64,000 nt of DNA from Phenylobacterium sp. (GCA_004799545.1 SSMU01000001.1:1-64000), one strand, 5' to 3'. Positions 17,712-26,350 are shown, numbered from the stretch's first letter. Numbers and translations are program-made. The notes: generated from the letters alone by a model not told the origin.

Positions 17712-18341
17712 ATGAAGGGCGTGACGGTGGTCGACCACCCGCTGGTGCAGCACAAGCTGACCCTGATGCGGAAGAAGGACACCTCCACCAAGAGCTTCCG
17801 CCAGCTGCTCAAGGAGATCGGCGGGCTGATCTGCTACGAGGTCACCCGCGACCTGCCGCTGGAGACGGTGGAGATCGAGACGCCGCTGATGCTCATGCAG
17901 GCGCCGGCCCTGGCCGGCAAGAAGCTGGTGTTCGCGCCGATCCTGCGCTCCGGCATGGGCATGCTGGACGGCATGCTGGAGCTGGTGCCCGCGGCCCGCG
18001 TGGCCCACGTCGGCCTCTACCGCGACCCGCAGACGCTGGCCTGCGTGGAATACTACTTCAAGGCCCCCGAGGGCCTGGCGGAGCGGACGGTGATCGTGGT
18101 CGATCCGATGCTGGCCACCGGCAACACCGCCATCGCCGCGGTCGACCGGCTGCGCGAGGCCGGGGCGAAGCAGATCCGCATCGCCTGCCTGCTCTGCGCG
18201 CCCGAGGGGCTCTCCAACTTCCTGGGCCACCATCCGGACGTGAAGGTCTGGACCGCCGCCATCGACGAGCGGCTGAACGACCATGGCTACATCCTGCCCG
18301 GCCTGGGTGACGCCGGGGACCGGATGTACGGGACGCGCTGA
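17712..18341 (+). CDS. upp: Uracil phosphoribosyltransferase
   Basis: Converts uracil and PRPP to UMP in the cytoplasm. The 209 residues have the family length. The N-terminal [40 protein letters not shown], the PRPP loop [20 protein letters not shown] and the C-terminal [14 protein letters not shown] flap are all present. As the last gene of the URC1-URC4-upp operon it probably feeds uracil into catabolism rather than only salvage. AAGGGGAA precedes the ATG. The stop lies 13 bp from the convergent M13 peptidase stop. Confidence 0.97.
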   Translation: MKGVTVVDHPLVQHKLTLMRKKDTSTKSFRQLLKEIGGLICYEVTRDLPLETVEIETPLMLMQAPALAGKKLVFAPILRSGMGMLDGMLELVPAARVAHVGLYRDPQTLACVEYYFKAPEGLAERTVIVVDPMLATGNTAIAAVDRLREAGAKQIRIACLLCAPEGLSNFLGHHPDVKVWTAAIDERLNDHGYILPGLGDAGDRMYGTR

Positions 18342-18354
18342 GCGGCGCCACGCC

Positions 18355-20358
18355 TCACCAGAGCGGGACGGACTCCTCCGGCGTCAGGTAGAGCCGGTCG
18401 CCGGGCCCCACGTCGTAGGCGCGGCGCCAGGTCTCGCGGTTGCGCACCAGGTCGGCGCGCTCGGCGGGCGGCAGGTGGGTGTCGGTGGCGACCTGCCGGC
18501 GGAGCGCGGCGTCGGTCTGCACCCGCCGCCAGCGGCGTGCGTAGGCGAGGAAGAACCGCTGGTCGCCGGTGAGCCCGTCCTTGACCCCGTCGGCGCGGCC
18601 GCCGAGCGAGATGTGGTAGGCGTCGTAGGCCGCCGCGAGGCCGGCCAGGTCGGCGATACTCTCCGTCAACACCTGGTCGCCCTTCACGCACAGGCCCGGC
18701 TGCGGGCAGGCGGCGGCGAGCTGGCGAGCCAAGGGCGCCGTCGCGGCCTGGTAGCGGGCGAGGTCGTCCGCGGTCCACCAGCGCGCCAGCCGGCCGCGGT
18801 CGTCGTAGATGTTCCCCAGGTCGTCGAAACTGTGGCTGATCTCGTGCGCCAGGCCCGCGCCGGCCGAGCCGTAGTTGGCGGCCGCGTCGCCGGCCGGATC
18901 GAAGTACGGTGGCTGCAGCAGGCCGGCCGAGACCTGGATGGCGTTGGGGCTGAAGTTGATCAGCACATTGGCCGCCTGGGGCAGGATCGCGCCGCCCCAC
19001 TCCCCCGGATCGACCGGCCGGTCGAGCTTGGCGAGCGCCTGGCGGTAGGCGAAGGCCTGGGCGCGGGCGGCGTCGCCGAACGCGTCGTCGCGCCGGATGG
19101 CGAGGCCGGAATAGTCGATCCAGCGGTCGGGATAGCCGACGCCGAGCTTGAGCGCGGAGAGCTTGGCGAGCGCCGCTAGGCGGGTCTCCGGCGAGAACCA
19201 GGGGACCCCGGCGATGCGCTGGCGGAAGGCGGCGCGCAGGTTCTCCGCCATGGCCTGCGCCGCCGCCCGGTCCGCCGGCGGGAAATAGCGCGCGACAAAG
19301 AGCCGGCCGATCCCTTCGCCGAGTGCGGCGGTCGTGGCGTCGAGCGCCCGCTGGGCGGGCTCCGGAGGTGGGGCGCCGGCGAAGGCCGCGTCCGCGTCGC
19401 GGAGGGCGGCCGGCAGCACGGCGGCGTGGCGCTCGATCGCGTGGAAGGCGAGGTAGTCCTTCCAGGCCGGCAGCGGCTGCGCGGCGACCAGCGCCGCAAG
19501 CCCGGTGACCGACGACGGCGCCCAGACGACGAAGGTCTTCTGCGTCTCCAGTCCGGCGGCCTTGAACCAGGCGTCCCAGTCGAGCCCCGGCGCCTTGGCC
19601 CGGAAGTCGGCCAGCCGCCAGCTGTTGTCGGTCTTGAACACGTCGCCCATGTCGGCGTCGGAAGCGTGGGTGCGGGCGAGCGCGGTCTCCAGCGCGACGA
19701 CGCGGGCGGCGCGGACGTCGGGGTCGGCGAGGCCGGCGAGCTTCAGGATCGCCGCGACGTGGGCCCGGAGTTTGGCGCGGCGCGCCTCCGCCTCCGGGCC
19801 CGCGTCGAGATAGGCGTCGCGATCGAGGCTGAGCCCGCCCTGCATCAGGTGGGGGACATAGTGGTCCGGGTCGTGGAAGCCCTGGTGGATCCAGACCGCC
19901 AGCACGCCCTCGCTATGGGTCCCCGTGCCGTCCTCAAGGCTCATCGCGCCGCCGAGATAGGCCGAAAGCGCGCGGCGGTCGCCGATGGCCTCGATCGCCG
20001 CCAGATCGCCCGCCAGGGGCGCCATGCCGAGCGCCTCGATACGGGGGGCGTCGAGCTGCGCCGCGTAGAAATCGCCGACCTTCTGGGCCAGGGGCGAGGC
20101 GGGATGGGCGGCCGCCTCTTCGACGAGATCCCGGACCCGGCGGGCGTTGCGGTCGCGAAGCTCGGCGGTGGTGTCGTAGCGGTCACGGCCCGGCGGCAGC
20201 CTCGTCGCCGCCAGCCAGGCGGCGTTGGCGTAGGCGTAGAAGTCGTCGCCCGGCCGGACCTGGGCCGCGGGGGCCGCGGCCTCCGCCGCCGGCGCGGCGG
20301 ACCCACGCCCGAGGACGCCGGCCAGCGAGATGAGGATGATGGCCCCGAGCCTAGCCAT
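18355..20358 (-). CDS. M13 (neprilysin-like) zinc metallopeptidase
   Basis: A 667-residue exported endopeptidase. It has a signal peptide (MARLGAIILISLAGVLGRGSA) and an N-terminal M13 domain starting VRPGDDFYAYANAAWL. The catalytic domain has NVLINFSPNAIQVSAGLLQP (substrate-binding region), the zinc motif HEISH in GLAHEISHSFDD, and ESIADLAGL with the third ligand Glu. The C-terminal RAYDVGPGDRLYLTPEESV lacks the CRVW ending of animal neprilysins. It degrades peptides in the periplasm. The start overlaps the upstream cysteine-hydrolase stop by 8 bp, indicating one leftward transcript. Confidence 0.94.
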   Translation of the reverse strand: MARLGAIILISLAGVLGRGSAAPAAEAAAPAAQVRPGDDFYAYANAAWLAATRLPPGRDRYDTTAELRDRNARRVRDLVEEAAAHPASPLAQKVGDFYAAQLDAPRIEALGMAPLAGDLAAIEAIGDRRALSAYLGGAMSLEDGTGTHSEGVLAVWIHQGFHDPDHYVPHLMQGGLSLDRDAYLDAGPEAEARRAKLRAHVAAILKLAGLADPDVRAARVVALETALARTHASDADMGDVFKTDNSWRLADFRAKAPGLDWDAWFKAAGLETQKTFVVWAPSSVTGLAALVAAQPLPAWKDYLAFHAIERHAAVLPAALRDADAAFAGAPPPEPAQRALDATTAALGEGIGRLFVARYFPPADRAAAQAMAENLRAAFRQRIAGVPWFSPETRLAALAKLSALKLGVGYPDRWIDYSGLAIRRDDAFGDAARAQAFAYRQALAKLDRPVDPGEWGGAILPQAANVLINFSPNAIQVSAGLLQPPYFDPAGDAAANYGSAGAGLAHEISHSFDDLGNIYDDRGRLARWWTADDLARYQAATAPLARQLAAACPQPGLCVKGDQVLTESIADLAGLAAAYDAYHISLGGRADGVKDGLTGDQRFFLAYARRWRRVQTDAALRRQVATDTHLPPAERADLVRNRETWRRAYDVGPGDRLYLTPEESVPLW

Positions 20359-20959
20359 GGGGAGCGTTGCTGTCCAAGCCCAGGGCCACCAGCACGCTGC
20401 GGGTGTCGACCACGTGGGCGAATTCGCCGGCGAGGTCGCTTAGCGCCGCTTCGTGCACCTCCTCAGCGGGCCGGAGGCGCCCGTCGAGATGCGGACGGTC
20501 GAAGGCGGCGGTGGCGTCGGCCAGGACGAAGGTCTCGAAGCCGAGATTGCCGGCCATCCGCGCCGTCGTGGAAATACAGTGGTTGGTGGTGAGGCCGACG
20601 ATCGCCAAGGCCTCGACGCCCAGTTGGCGCAGGTCGGCCTCCAGGCTGGTGCCGATGAAGGCGCTGTTGACGCGCTTGCGGTAGATGGGCTCGCCGGGCG
20701 CGGGCTGCGCTTCGGGCTTGGGCGCGTTGCCCGGCGCGCCGGGGCGCAGCACGCTCGTGGGCTCGGGCGAGTCGTGGTGGATGTGGATCACCCGGCCGTC
20801 GGCGGCGCGCCAGGCGGCGATGGCCGCCGCGACATTGGCCTCCGCCGCCGGATTGTTGCGCCGGCCCCAGGCCGGGTCGTCGAAGCCCGACTGGACATCG
20901 ACCACCAGCAGCGCCGCGTCGCGGCTCAGTCCCCTCACGGGCCTTGCTCCCTGCGTCAT
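20351..20959 (-). CDS. Isochorismatase-family cysteine hydrolase
   Basis: A 202-residue alpha/beta enzyme. The catalytic Asp is in LLVVDVQSGFDDPAWG, the Lys in YRKRVNSAFIGT, and the Cys in GLTTNHCISTTARMA. After it comes FETFVLADATAAFDR. Relatives hydrolyse amides or enol ethers; I cannot tell the substrate. The ATG at 20959 lies 72 bp from the start of a divergent LysR gene, a common regulator-target pairing, so that regulator probably controls this gene and the downstream peptidase. Confidence 0.92.
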   Translation of the reverse strand: MTQGARPVRGLSRDAALLVVDVQSGFDDPAWGRRNNPAAEANVAAAIAAWRAADGRVIHIHHDSPEPTSVLRPGAPGNAPKPEAQPAPGEPIYRKRVNSAFIGTSLEADLRQLGVEALAIVGLTTNHCISTTARMAGNLGFETFVLADATAAFDRPHLDGRLRPAEEVHEAALSDLAGEFAHVVDTRSVLVALGLDSNAPHG

Positions 20960-21031
20960 CGGAGGAGAGCTTGTCCGCAGGCCGGGCGTGGGCCAAAACA
21001 GCGATCAGGTCATCGGAAAAGCCGATAAGCC

Positions 21032-21925
21032 ATGGTCAAGGACCTGGAGGTCCGACATTGCCGCGCGCTCGTGGCGCTCGCCGACACCGGCGGGGTCGCG
21101 GCGGCGGCGCGCGCGCTCGGCCTGTCGCAGTCGACGGTGTCGGAGACCCTGTTGTCGCTGGAGCGGGTGCTGGGCGGCGCGGTCACCGTGCGCAGGCCGG
21201 GCCGCGAGGCGGCGCTGACCGCCGCGGCCGAGGCCCTGCTGCCGCAGGCCCGCGCCCTGATCGCCGCCTCGGAAGCCGCGCGGTCGGCGTTCGGCGCGGC
21301 CGGGCGCGGGCGCCTGCGGCTGGGGACGGTGGAATCGATCAGCTCCTTCCTGCTGCCCGCGCCGCTCAGCGCCTTCCGCGCCCGCTGGCCGGAGGTGGAG
21401 GTGCGCGTGGCGGTGGGGCTCTGCGAGGACCTGCGACGCCGCGTGGGGCGGGGCGAGCTCGACGCGGCGATCACCATCGAGGGCGCGGCCGGCGAGGACG
21501 CCGGGGGCTTGAGCCGCCGCCTCGCGCCCAGCCAGCTTCGGCTGGTGGTGAGGCCCGGCGATCCGCTGGCCGGCCGCCGCGCTGACCGCGCCGACCTGGC
21601 CCAGCGCAGCCTGCTGCTCGCCGATCCGGACGGCGCCTTCAACGGCCTGCTCCGAGCCTGGTTCGGACCGGCCGCCCGCACGCTGCGGCTGGACTCCGCC
21701 GGTAGTATCGACGGGGTCAAGCGCGGCGTGTTCGACGGCGACGCGGTGGGCGTGCTGCCCGGCTATGCGGTGGCCGAGGAACTGGCCGCCGGCGCCCTGG
21801 CCTCGCTCACCGTCCGCGAGCCCCTGCCCGAGATCGCGCTTCGCCTCACCACGCCCACCGCCACGCTCGCGCCGCCCCTGGGCGCCCTGGTCGCCGAGGT
21901 GGCGGCGGCCCTGGACGCAGCCTGA
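21032..21925 (+). CDS. LysR-family transcriptional regulator
   Basis: A 297-residue regulator with the N-terminal winged HTH (CRALVALADTGGVAAAARAL, GLSQSTVSETLLSLERVLGG) and a LysR substrate-binding domain (GRLRLGTVESISSFLLPAPL, GDAVGVLPGYAVAEELAAG). It is divergently transcribed from the cysteine-hydrolase gene with a 72-bp intergenic region, the usual arrangement for LysR control of a neighbour. Only a weak GGAAAA precedes the ATG at 21032. The inducer is unknown. Confidence 0.93.
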   Translation: MVKDLEVRHCRALVALADTGGVAAAARALGLSQSTVSETLLSLERVLGGAVTVRRPGREAALTAAAEALLPQARALIAASEAARSAFGAAGRGRLRLGTVESISSFLLPAPLSAFRARWPEVEVRVAVGLCEDLRRRVGRGELDAAITIEGAAGEDAGGLSRRLAPSQLRLVVRPGDPLAGRRADRADLAQRSLLLADPDGAFNGLLRAWFGPAARTLRLDSAGSIDGVKRGVFDGDAVGVLPGYAVAEELAAGALASLTVREPLPEIALRLTTPTATLAPPLGALVAEVAAALDAA

Positions 21926-21992
21926 CGCGCCACGGGATGGCCGGCACGGGCTGAGCCGGTCTATGCTCCCGCAAAATCGGGGGGATGGGACG

Positions 21993-23180
21993 ATGCGCAG
22001 CTGGAAGCTTGGCGGGCCGGTGGCCTCTGCGGTGCTGGCGGGGGCGCTGCTGATCGGGCCGGCCGCACGGGCCGTGCCGCTGTCCTTCGCGCCGACCCCG
22101 CCGATGGGCTGGAACAGCTGGAACCACTTCGCGGCCAAGGTCGACGACGCCACGGTGCGCGCCCAGGCCGACGCGATGGTGGCCAGCGGCATGCGCGACG
22201 CCGGCTATCGCTACATCAACATCGACGACACCTGGGAGGGGACGCGCGACGCCCAGGGGGTGATCCATCCCAACGCCAAGTTCCCGGACATGAAGGCGCT
22301 GGCCGACTACGTCCATTCCAAGGGGTTGAAGCTCGGCATCTATTCCTCGCCGGGGCCGAAGACCTGCGCCGGCTACGAGGGCAGCTTCGGCCATGAGGCG
22401 CAGGATGCGCAGACCTATGCCGCCTGGGGCGTCGACTACCTGAAATACGACCTCTGCAGCCTGAGCGAGCCGATGATCGCGGCGGGGTCGCTGGCCAAGG
22501 CGCAGGCGATCGAGCTGGCGGCCTACCGGAAGATGGACGCCGCCCTGCGCGCCACCGGCCGGCCGATCGTCTACAGCCTCTGCCAGTACGGCTTCAGCCA
22601 GGTCTGGCGCTGGGGCGGTTCGGTGGGCGGCAACCTGTGGCGCACCACCGGCGACATCACCGACAAGTTCCCGCGCATGCTGCAGATCGGGCTCAGCCAG
22701 GCGGGGCTGGCGAAATACGCCAGGCCCGGCAATTGGAACGACCCCGACATGCTGGAGGTCGGCAACGGCGGCATGTCGGCCATCGAATACCGCACCCACC
22801 TGAGCCTCTGGGCCTTGCTGGCCGCACCGCTGCTGGCGGGCAACGATCTCTCGACCATGTCCGCTGAGACCAAGGCGATCCTCACCAACCGCGAGGTGAT
22901 CGCCATCGACCAGGATCCTGCCGGCCGGCAGGGCGACCGGGTGAAGGCCGAAGGCGCGCTGGAGGTCTGGGCGCGGCCGCTGGCCGGCGGCGGCCGGGCG
23001 GTGGGCCTGTTCAACCTCTCCGACCAGCCGGCCGAGCTGGAGGTGGCGTTCACGGCCGTGGGCCTGAAGGGCGCGGTCAAGACGCGCGACGTCTGGGCGG
23101 CCAAGGACCTCGGCCGGCTCAGCCGCTACAAGACCCAGATCCCCGCCCACGGCGTCGTGCTGCTGCGCCTGGGCGCCTGA
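21993..23180 (+). CDS. GH27 alpha-galactosidase, secreted
   Basis: A 395-residue glycoside hydrolase with a signal peptide ending near ARAVPLSF. The catalytic barrel begins PPMGWNSWNHFAA and has RYINIDDTWEG, KLGIYSSPGPKTCAGY and the nucleophile Asp in VDYLKYDLCS. The acid/base Asp is in NLWRTTGDITD, and NWNDPDMLEVGNGGM follows. The C-terminal ~80 residues form the antiparallel beta domain of this family. It removes terminal alpha-galactose from oligosaccharides in the periplasm or outside. The following symporter gene suggests uptake of the released sugar. GGGGGATGGG precedes the ATG. Confidence 0.95.
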   Translation: MRSWKLGGPVASAVLAGALLIGPAARAVPLSFAPTPPMGWNSWNHFAAKVDDATVRAQADAMVASGMRDAGYRYINIDDTWEGTRDAQGVIHPNAKFPDMKALADYVHSKGLKLGIYSSPGPKTCAGYEGSFGHEAQDAQTYAAWGVDYLKYDLCSLSEPMIAAGSLAKAQAIELAAYRKMDAALRATGRPIVYSLCQYGFSQVWRWGGSVGGNLWRTTGDITDKFPRMLQIGLSQAGLAKYARPGNWNDPDMLEVGNGGMSAIEYRTHLSLWALLAAPLLAGNDLSTMSAETKAILTNREVIAIDQDPAGRQGDRVKAEGALEVWARPLAGGGRAVGLFNLSDQPAELEVAFTAVGLKGAVKTRDVWAAKDLGRLSRYKTQIPAHGVVLLRLGA

Positions 23181-23233
23181 TGGCCCCGCGGCGAGCTCGC
23201 ACCCCCCTTTTCGTGACCAGGAGCGCCTAGACC

Positions 23234-25027
23234 TTGGCAGCCATCGATTGGGCGATCGTCGCCGTCTACATCCTGTTCGTGCTGGCGATCGGCGTGCTGG
23301 CCGCGCGCCGCACCAAGAGCGGCACGGATTTCTTCCTGGCCGGCCGGTCGCTGCCCGCCTGGGTGTGCGGCCTGGCCTTCATCTCCGCCAACCTGGGCGC
23401 CACCGAGGTGATCGGCATGGGCGCCTCGGGCGCCAAGTACGGCATGGCGACGGCGCATTTCTATTGGATCGGCGCGATCCCGGCGATGGTGTTCGTGGGC
23501 GTCCTGATGATGCCGTTCTACTACGGCTCCCGAGCCCGCTCCGCGCCGGAGTACCTGCGCCTGCGGTTCGACGAGAAGACCCGCGGGTTCAACGCCATCA
23601 GCTTCGCCCTGATGACCGTGCTGGCCTCGGGCATCTCGATGTACGCCCTGGCCAAGCTGATCGGGGTGCTGCACCTCCTGGACGCGCCCCTGGCCGGCCT
23701 GGGCCTGTCGCACGCCTGGGCGTTCCACGTGGCGGTGCTGATCTCGGCCCTGGTGGTGCTGGTCTACATCTACGCCGGCGGCCTGAAGGGGGCGATCTAC
23801 AACGAGGTCCTGCAGTTCTTCCTGATCGTCGCCGGCTTCGCGCCGCTGGTCTGGCTGGGGCTGAGGGCGGTGGGCGGCTGGCACGGCCTGCAAGCCTCGC
23901 TGACGCCGGACTATCTGCACGCCTGGGCCGGCATGACCGACCCGCACAAGAACCGGTTGGGCGTCGAGTGGATCGGGCTCTCCATGGGCCTCGGGTTCGT
24001 GCTGTCGTTCGGCTACTGGTGCACCGACTTCCTGATCGTCCAGCGGGCGATGGCCGCGGACAACATGGACTCCGCCCGGCGCACCCCGCTGATCGCCGCC
24101 TCGCTCAAGATGTTCTTCCCCTTCCTGCTGATCGTGCCCGGCCTGGTCGCCATGGCGCTGACCGCGGCGCCGACCCCGGCCGCGCCCGCGGGGCCCGGCG
24201 TCTCCGCCGCGGCCCATGCCGCCAGCGCCGCCCCGCTGATCCCGCAGAAGATCGACGGCGCGACCGGCCGCCCGGCGGTGGATTCCAACGGCCAGCCGCT
24301 CTTGGACTACGACCTGGCGACGCCCAGCCTGCTGCTCCGCTTCTTCCCGGCCGGCCTCTTGGGTCTGGGCGTCACGGCCCTGCTGGCCAGCTTCATGTCG
24401 GGCATGGCCGGCAACGTCACCGCCTTCAACACCGTCTGGACCTACGACATCTACCAGGCCTACATCCGACGCGAGGCCAGCGACGCCCACTACCTCCACG
24501 TCGGCCGGCTGGCGACCCTGGTCGGCGTGCTGCTGTCAGTGGGGGCGGCCTATCTGGCCAACGGCTTCAACAACATCATGGACCTGATCCAGCTGATCTT
24601 CGCGTTCGTGAACGCGCCGGTGCTGGCGACCTTCCTGTGCGGGATGTTCTGGAAGCGGGCGACCGGACATGGGGCGTTCAGCGGCCTGGCGGCCGGCACC
24701 GTGGCCGCAGCCCTGCACCACGGCCTGACCCTGCCGGACGGCGACCTGCCGGGGATCAAGGGCGGCTGGATCGGGGTGCTGCACGCCTATCCGAGCGAGA
24801 TGGCGCAGAACTTCTGGACGGCGATCTTCTCGTTCTCGACCTGCTTCGTGGTGACGGTGCTGGTGAGCTTCGCCACCCTGGCGCCGGACGAGGCCAACCT
24901 GGTGGGCCTGGTGCGCTCCATGACCCCGCGGCCGGCGGACGACAGCTACGTCTGGTGGCGGCGGCCGGCGGTGCTGGGCGGCGTGGTGCTGGTCGGCGCG
25001 GTCATCCTCAACGTGATCTTCCGGTAG
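23234..25027 (+). CDS. Sodium:solute symporter (SSS family), probably sugar
   Basis: A 597-residue membrane transporter with about 14 hydrophobic segments. The N-terminus AAIDWAIVAVYILFVLAIGV leads into TDFFLAGRSLPAWVCGLAF and the sodium-site region SANLGATEVIGMGASG, as in SGLT-type galactose/glucose symporters. A long loop near residues 310-355 (AAPAGPGVSAAAHAASAA) is low-complexity. The start is TTG at 23234, 12 bases after AGGAG; no better in-frame start exists. Placed 53 bp after the alpha-galactosidase and 9 bp before a small membrane protein, it likely imports galactose. Confidence 0.93.
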   Translation: MAAIDWAIVAVYILFVLAIGVLAARRTKSGTDFFLAGRSLPAWVCGLAFISANLGATEVIGMGASGAKYGMATAHFYWIGAIPAMVFVGVLMMPFYYGSRARSAPEYLRLRFDEKTRGFNAISFALMTVLASGISMYALAKLIGVLHLLDAPLAGLGLSHAWAFHVAVLISALVVLVYIYAGGLKGAIYNEVLQFFLIVAGFAPLVWLGLRAVGGWHGLQASLTPDYLHAWAGMTDPHKNRLGVEWIGLSMGLGFVLSFGYWCTDFLIVQRAMAADNMDSARRTPLIAASLKMFFPFLLIVPGLVAMALTAAPTPAAPAGPGVSAAAHAASAAPLIPQKIDGATGRPAVDSNGQPLLDYDLATPSLLLRFFPAGLLGLGVTALLASFMSGMAGNVTAFNTVWTYDIYQAYIRREASDAHYLHVGRLATLVGVLLSVGAAYLANGFNNIMDLIQLIFAFVNAPVLATFLCGMFWKRATGHGAFSGLAAGTVAAALHHGLTLPDGDLPGIKGGWIGVLHAYPSEMAQNFWTAIFSFSTCFVVTVLVSFATLAPDEANLVGLVRSMTPRPADDSYVWWRRPAVLGGVVLVGAVILNVIFR

Positions 25028-25036
25028 GGGGCCGCC

Positions 25037-25240
25037 ATGGACTTCGACATCCGCATCCCGATCGGCCTGCTGTTCGTCTGCCTGGGCCTGCTGCTGGGAG
25101 TCTATGGCCTGGTCGGCGACCCGGCGATCTACCGGGCGCATTCCTTAGGCGTGAACGTCAACCTCGCCTGGGGTCTCGTCCTGCTGCTGTTCGGCGCGGC
25201 CAACCTGGCGCTCGCCGTCCTGCTCAAGCCCCGGCCATAG
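25037..25240 (+). CDS. Small two-helix membrane protein linked to the symporter
   Basis: A 67-residue protein with two membrane segments (IGLLFVCLGLLLGVYGL and LAWGLVLLLFGAANLALAVL) separated by a short loop with RAHSLGVNVN. It starts 9 bp after the symporter stop, on the same transcript. From memory such small proteins accompany SSS transporters in Caulobacterales and may be accessory subunits. No biochemical role is known. Confidence 0.78.
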   Translation: MDFDIRIPIGLLFVCLGLLLGVYGLVGDPAIYRAHSLGVNVNLAWGLVLLLFGAANLALAVLLKPRP

Positions 25241-25260
25241 GGCGGCGGCGGCGGCGGAGG

Positions 25261-25434
25261 TCAGCGGGCGAACACCCGATAGATGAACGGCAGGGATGTG
25301 AGCAGGAAGAACAGGCCCCAGGCGGCGGCGCGGATCGCGCGGCGGCGGGCCAGGGTCGAGCGGCGGCGCGCGCTCGGGCGCAGCGGGGCGATCGGGGTGG
25401 CGCGAATTGGCCACAGGATGGTCGGTACGCCCAT
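25261..25434 (-). CDS. 57-residue single-pass membrane protein, coupled to the gene upstream
   Basis: A small gene reading leftward: MGVPTILWPIRATPIAPLRP, a strongly basic stretch (ARRRSTLARRRAIRAA), then a membrane segment (WGLFFLLTSLPFIYRVFA) and stop. Positive charge before the helix predicts a cytoplasmic N-terminus. The ATG at 25434 lies one base after the TGA of the upstream gene (TGAGATG), with AAGGCGG as ribosome binding site, so the two are translationally coupled. It resembles no family I know. Confidence 0.55.
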   Translation of the reverse strand: MGVPTILWPIRATPIAPLRPSARRRSTLARRRAIRAAAWGLFFLLTSLPFIYRVFAR

Positions 25435-25435
25435 C

Positions 25436-25879
25436 TCACGCCGCCTTGCTGAGCGCGAGCGTACGCCGGCGCGCGACGATCAGGGCGCGGTGTCCGCCCT
25501 CCAGCCGCCGCTCGGGGGTGAAGCCGGCCTGTTCCAGCAACCAGTCGACCGCCAGGGCGCTGCCGCCGTCGCCGGCGCGGAGCTGGAAGATGAAGACGCC
25601 GCCGGGACGGACCTGGCGGCCCACGGCCAGCAGCCGCTTGAGGTCGAGCTCGTTGCAGGTGTGGGCGACGATGATGGCGTCCGGCTCTTCGTGCGGCGCG
25701 CCGTCGATGGCGCGCATGTAGCCGACCTGCTGGTAGTCGTGGCGACACAGCCAGAGCAGGGCCGAAAGGCTGCTGGAGCCGGTGACGCGGATGACGCTGG
25801 ACCGGCCGACGCCGACGCTTTCCAGCAGGGCGATCAGCGGGGCCGTGGTGAGCAGGCCGCCGGCGATGGACTTGGGCAT
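25436..25879 (-). CDS. Methyltransferase-fold-like protein, possibly degenerate
   Basis: A 147-residue protein with a Rossmann-like pattern: SSVIRVTGSSSLSALLWLC, PDAIIVAHTCNELDLKRLLA and RPGGVFIFQLRAG, which recalls the late strands of class I methyltransferases (D-I---------L-PGG-----). The SAM-binding GxGxG loop is not evident, so it may be inactive or belong to another fold. It shares a leftward unit with a 57-residue membrane protein and is divergent from the kdp operon. Function unknown. Confidence 0.65.
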   Translation of the reverse strand: MPKSIAGGLLTTAPLIALLESVGVGRSSVIRVTGSSSLSALLWLCRHDYQQVGYMRAIDGAPHEEPDAIIVAHTCNELDLKRLLAVGRQVRPGGVFIFQLRAGDGGSALAVDWLLEQAGFTPERRLEGGHRALIVARRRTLALSKAA

Positions 25880-26105
25880 GGGACTTGGGTCTCAAACGCG
25901 GGGCTCTCGGCCGCCGCGGCAAGGTTTTCCCACGCCACCGCGTAAGACCTCCATTCGGGATGCGGCCCGCGTCGTAAGCGGAAGATCAAGGCCCGCGGCC
26001 TGCCGGTCTTTATAAGTCCTTGATATCCGCGGTGGGGATACGAATGGCGCCTTTAGGGGCCCAGGTCGTACCAGCATAGCCATTCACCCAAGGCGGGAGA
26101 AAGCC
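25880..26105 (+). promoter_or_regulatory. Divergent promoter region upstream of kdp
   Basis: This 226-bp region separates the leftward methyltransferase-like gene from kdp. It is less GC-rich around 26008-26060, with TTTATAAGTCCTTGATATCC at 26010-26029, a plausible KdpE or RNA-polymerase site. GGGAGAAAG lies at 26095-26103 as the ribosome binding site for the first small gene. No riboswitch-like structure is obvious. Assignment as the KdpDE-controlled promoter is inference from position. Confidence 0.45.
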
Positions 26106-26189
26106 GTGCTCGACCTGATCTATATCGCCACCGGGGTGGCGGTCCTGCTGCTGTTCGCAGGATACGCCGCCCTGCTGAGGCGCGCCTGA
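26106..26189 (+). CDS. 27-residue membrane peptide upstream of kdpF
   Basis: GTG at 26106, preceded by GGGAGAAAGCC, opens a 27-codon frame: a hydrophobic helix (LIYIATGVAVLLLFAGYAAL) ending in RRA. It stops 2 bases before the kdpF ATG. Similar tiny membrane peptides before kdpF/kdpA in other bacteria are, from memory, usually left unannotated. It may be an extra Kdp-stabilising subunit or a leader peptide. The good ribosome binding site and tight spacing support translation. Confidence 0.6.
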   Translation: MLDLIYIATGVAVLLLFAGYAALLRRA

Positions 26190-26191
26190 CC

Positions 26192-26278
26192 ATGCTGATG
26201 ATCGCCATCTACGCGGCCGGTGGTCTGGCCATCGCGATCTACATGATCGCCGCCCTGCTGCGACCCGAGAAGTTCTAG
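26192..26278 (+). CDS. kdpF: Potassium-transporting ATPase subunit F
   Basis: A 28-residue single-helix subunit: MLMIAIYAAGGLAIAIYMIA followed by the characteristic ALLRPEKF ending of KdpF. It stabilises the KdpABC complex in the inner membrane. The ATG at 26192 follows the preceding peptide's stop by 2 bases, and GAGG within that gene can serve as ribosome binding site. KdpA starts 72 bp downstream. Confidence 0.88.
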   Translation: MLMIAIYAAGGLAIAIYMIAALLRPEKF

Positions 26279-26350
26279 GCGAAGTCCCCGGACGCCACCG
26301 GCCGCCATCGCGCGCCACGCCAATCCACACATCGAGAAGGAGACCTCGCC

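Noticed and set aside
16419..18284. A 621-codon open frame antisense to the DUF1688 and upp genes
   Set aside because: Composition is that of a shadow frame (Gln/His/Gly/Arg rich) and it spans two well-supported genes on the other strand.
25880..26105. A c-di-AMP or potassium riboswitch before kdp
   Set aside because: No paired elements typical of those riboswitches could be found, and the full KdpDE two-component system is present as regulator.
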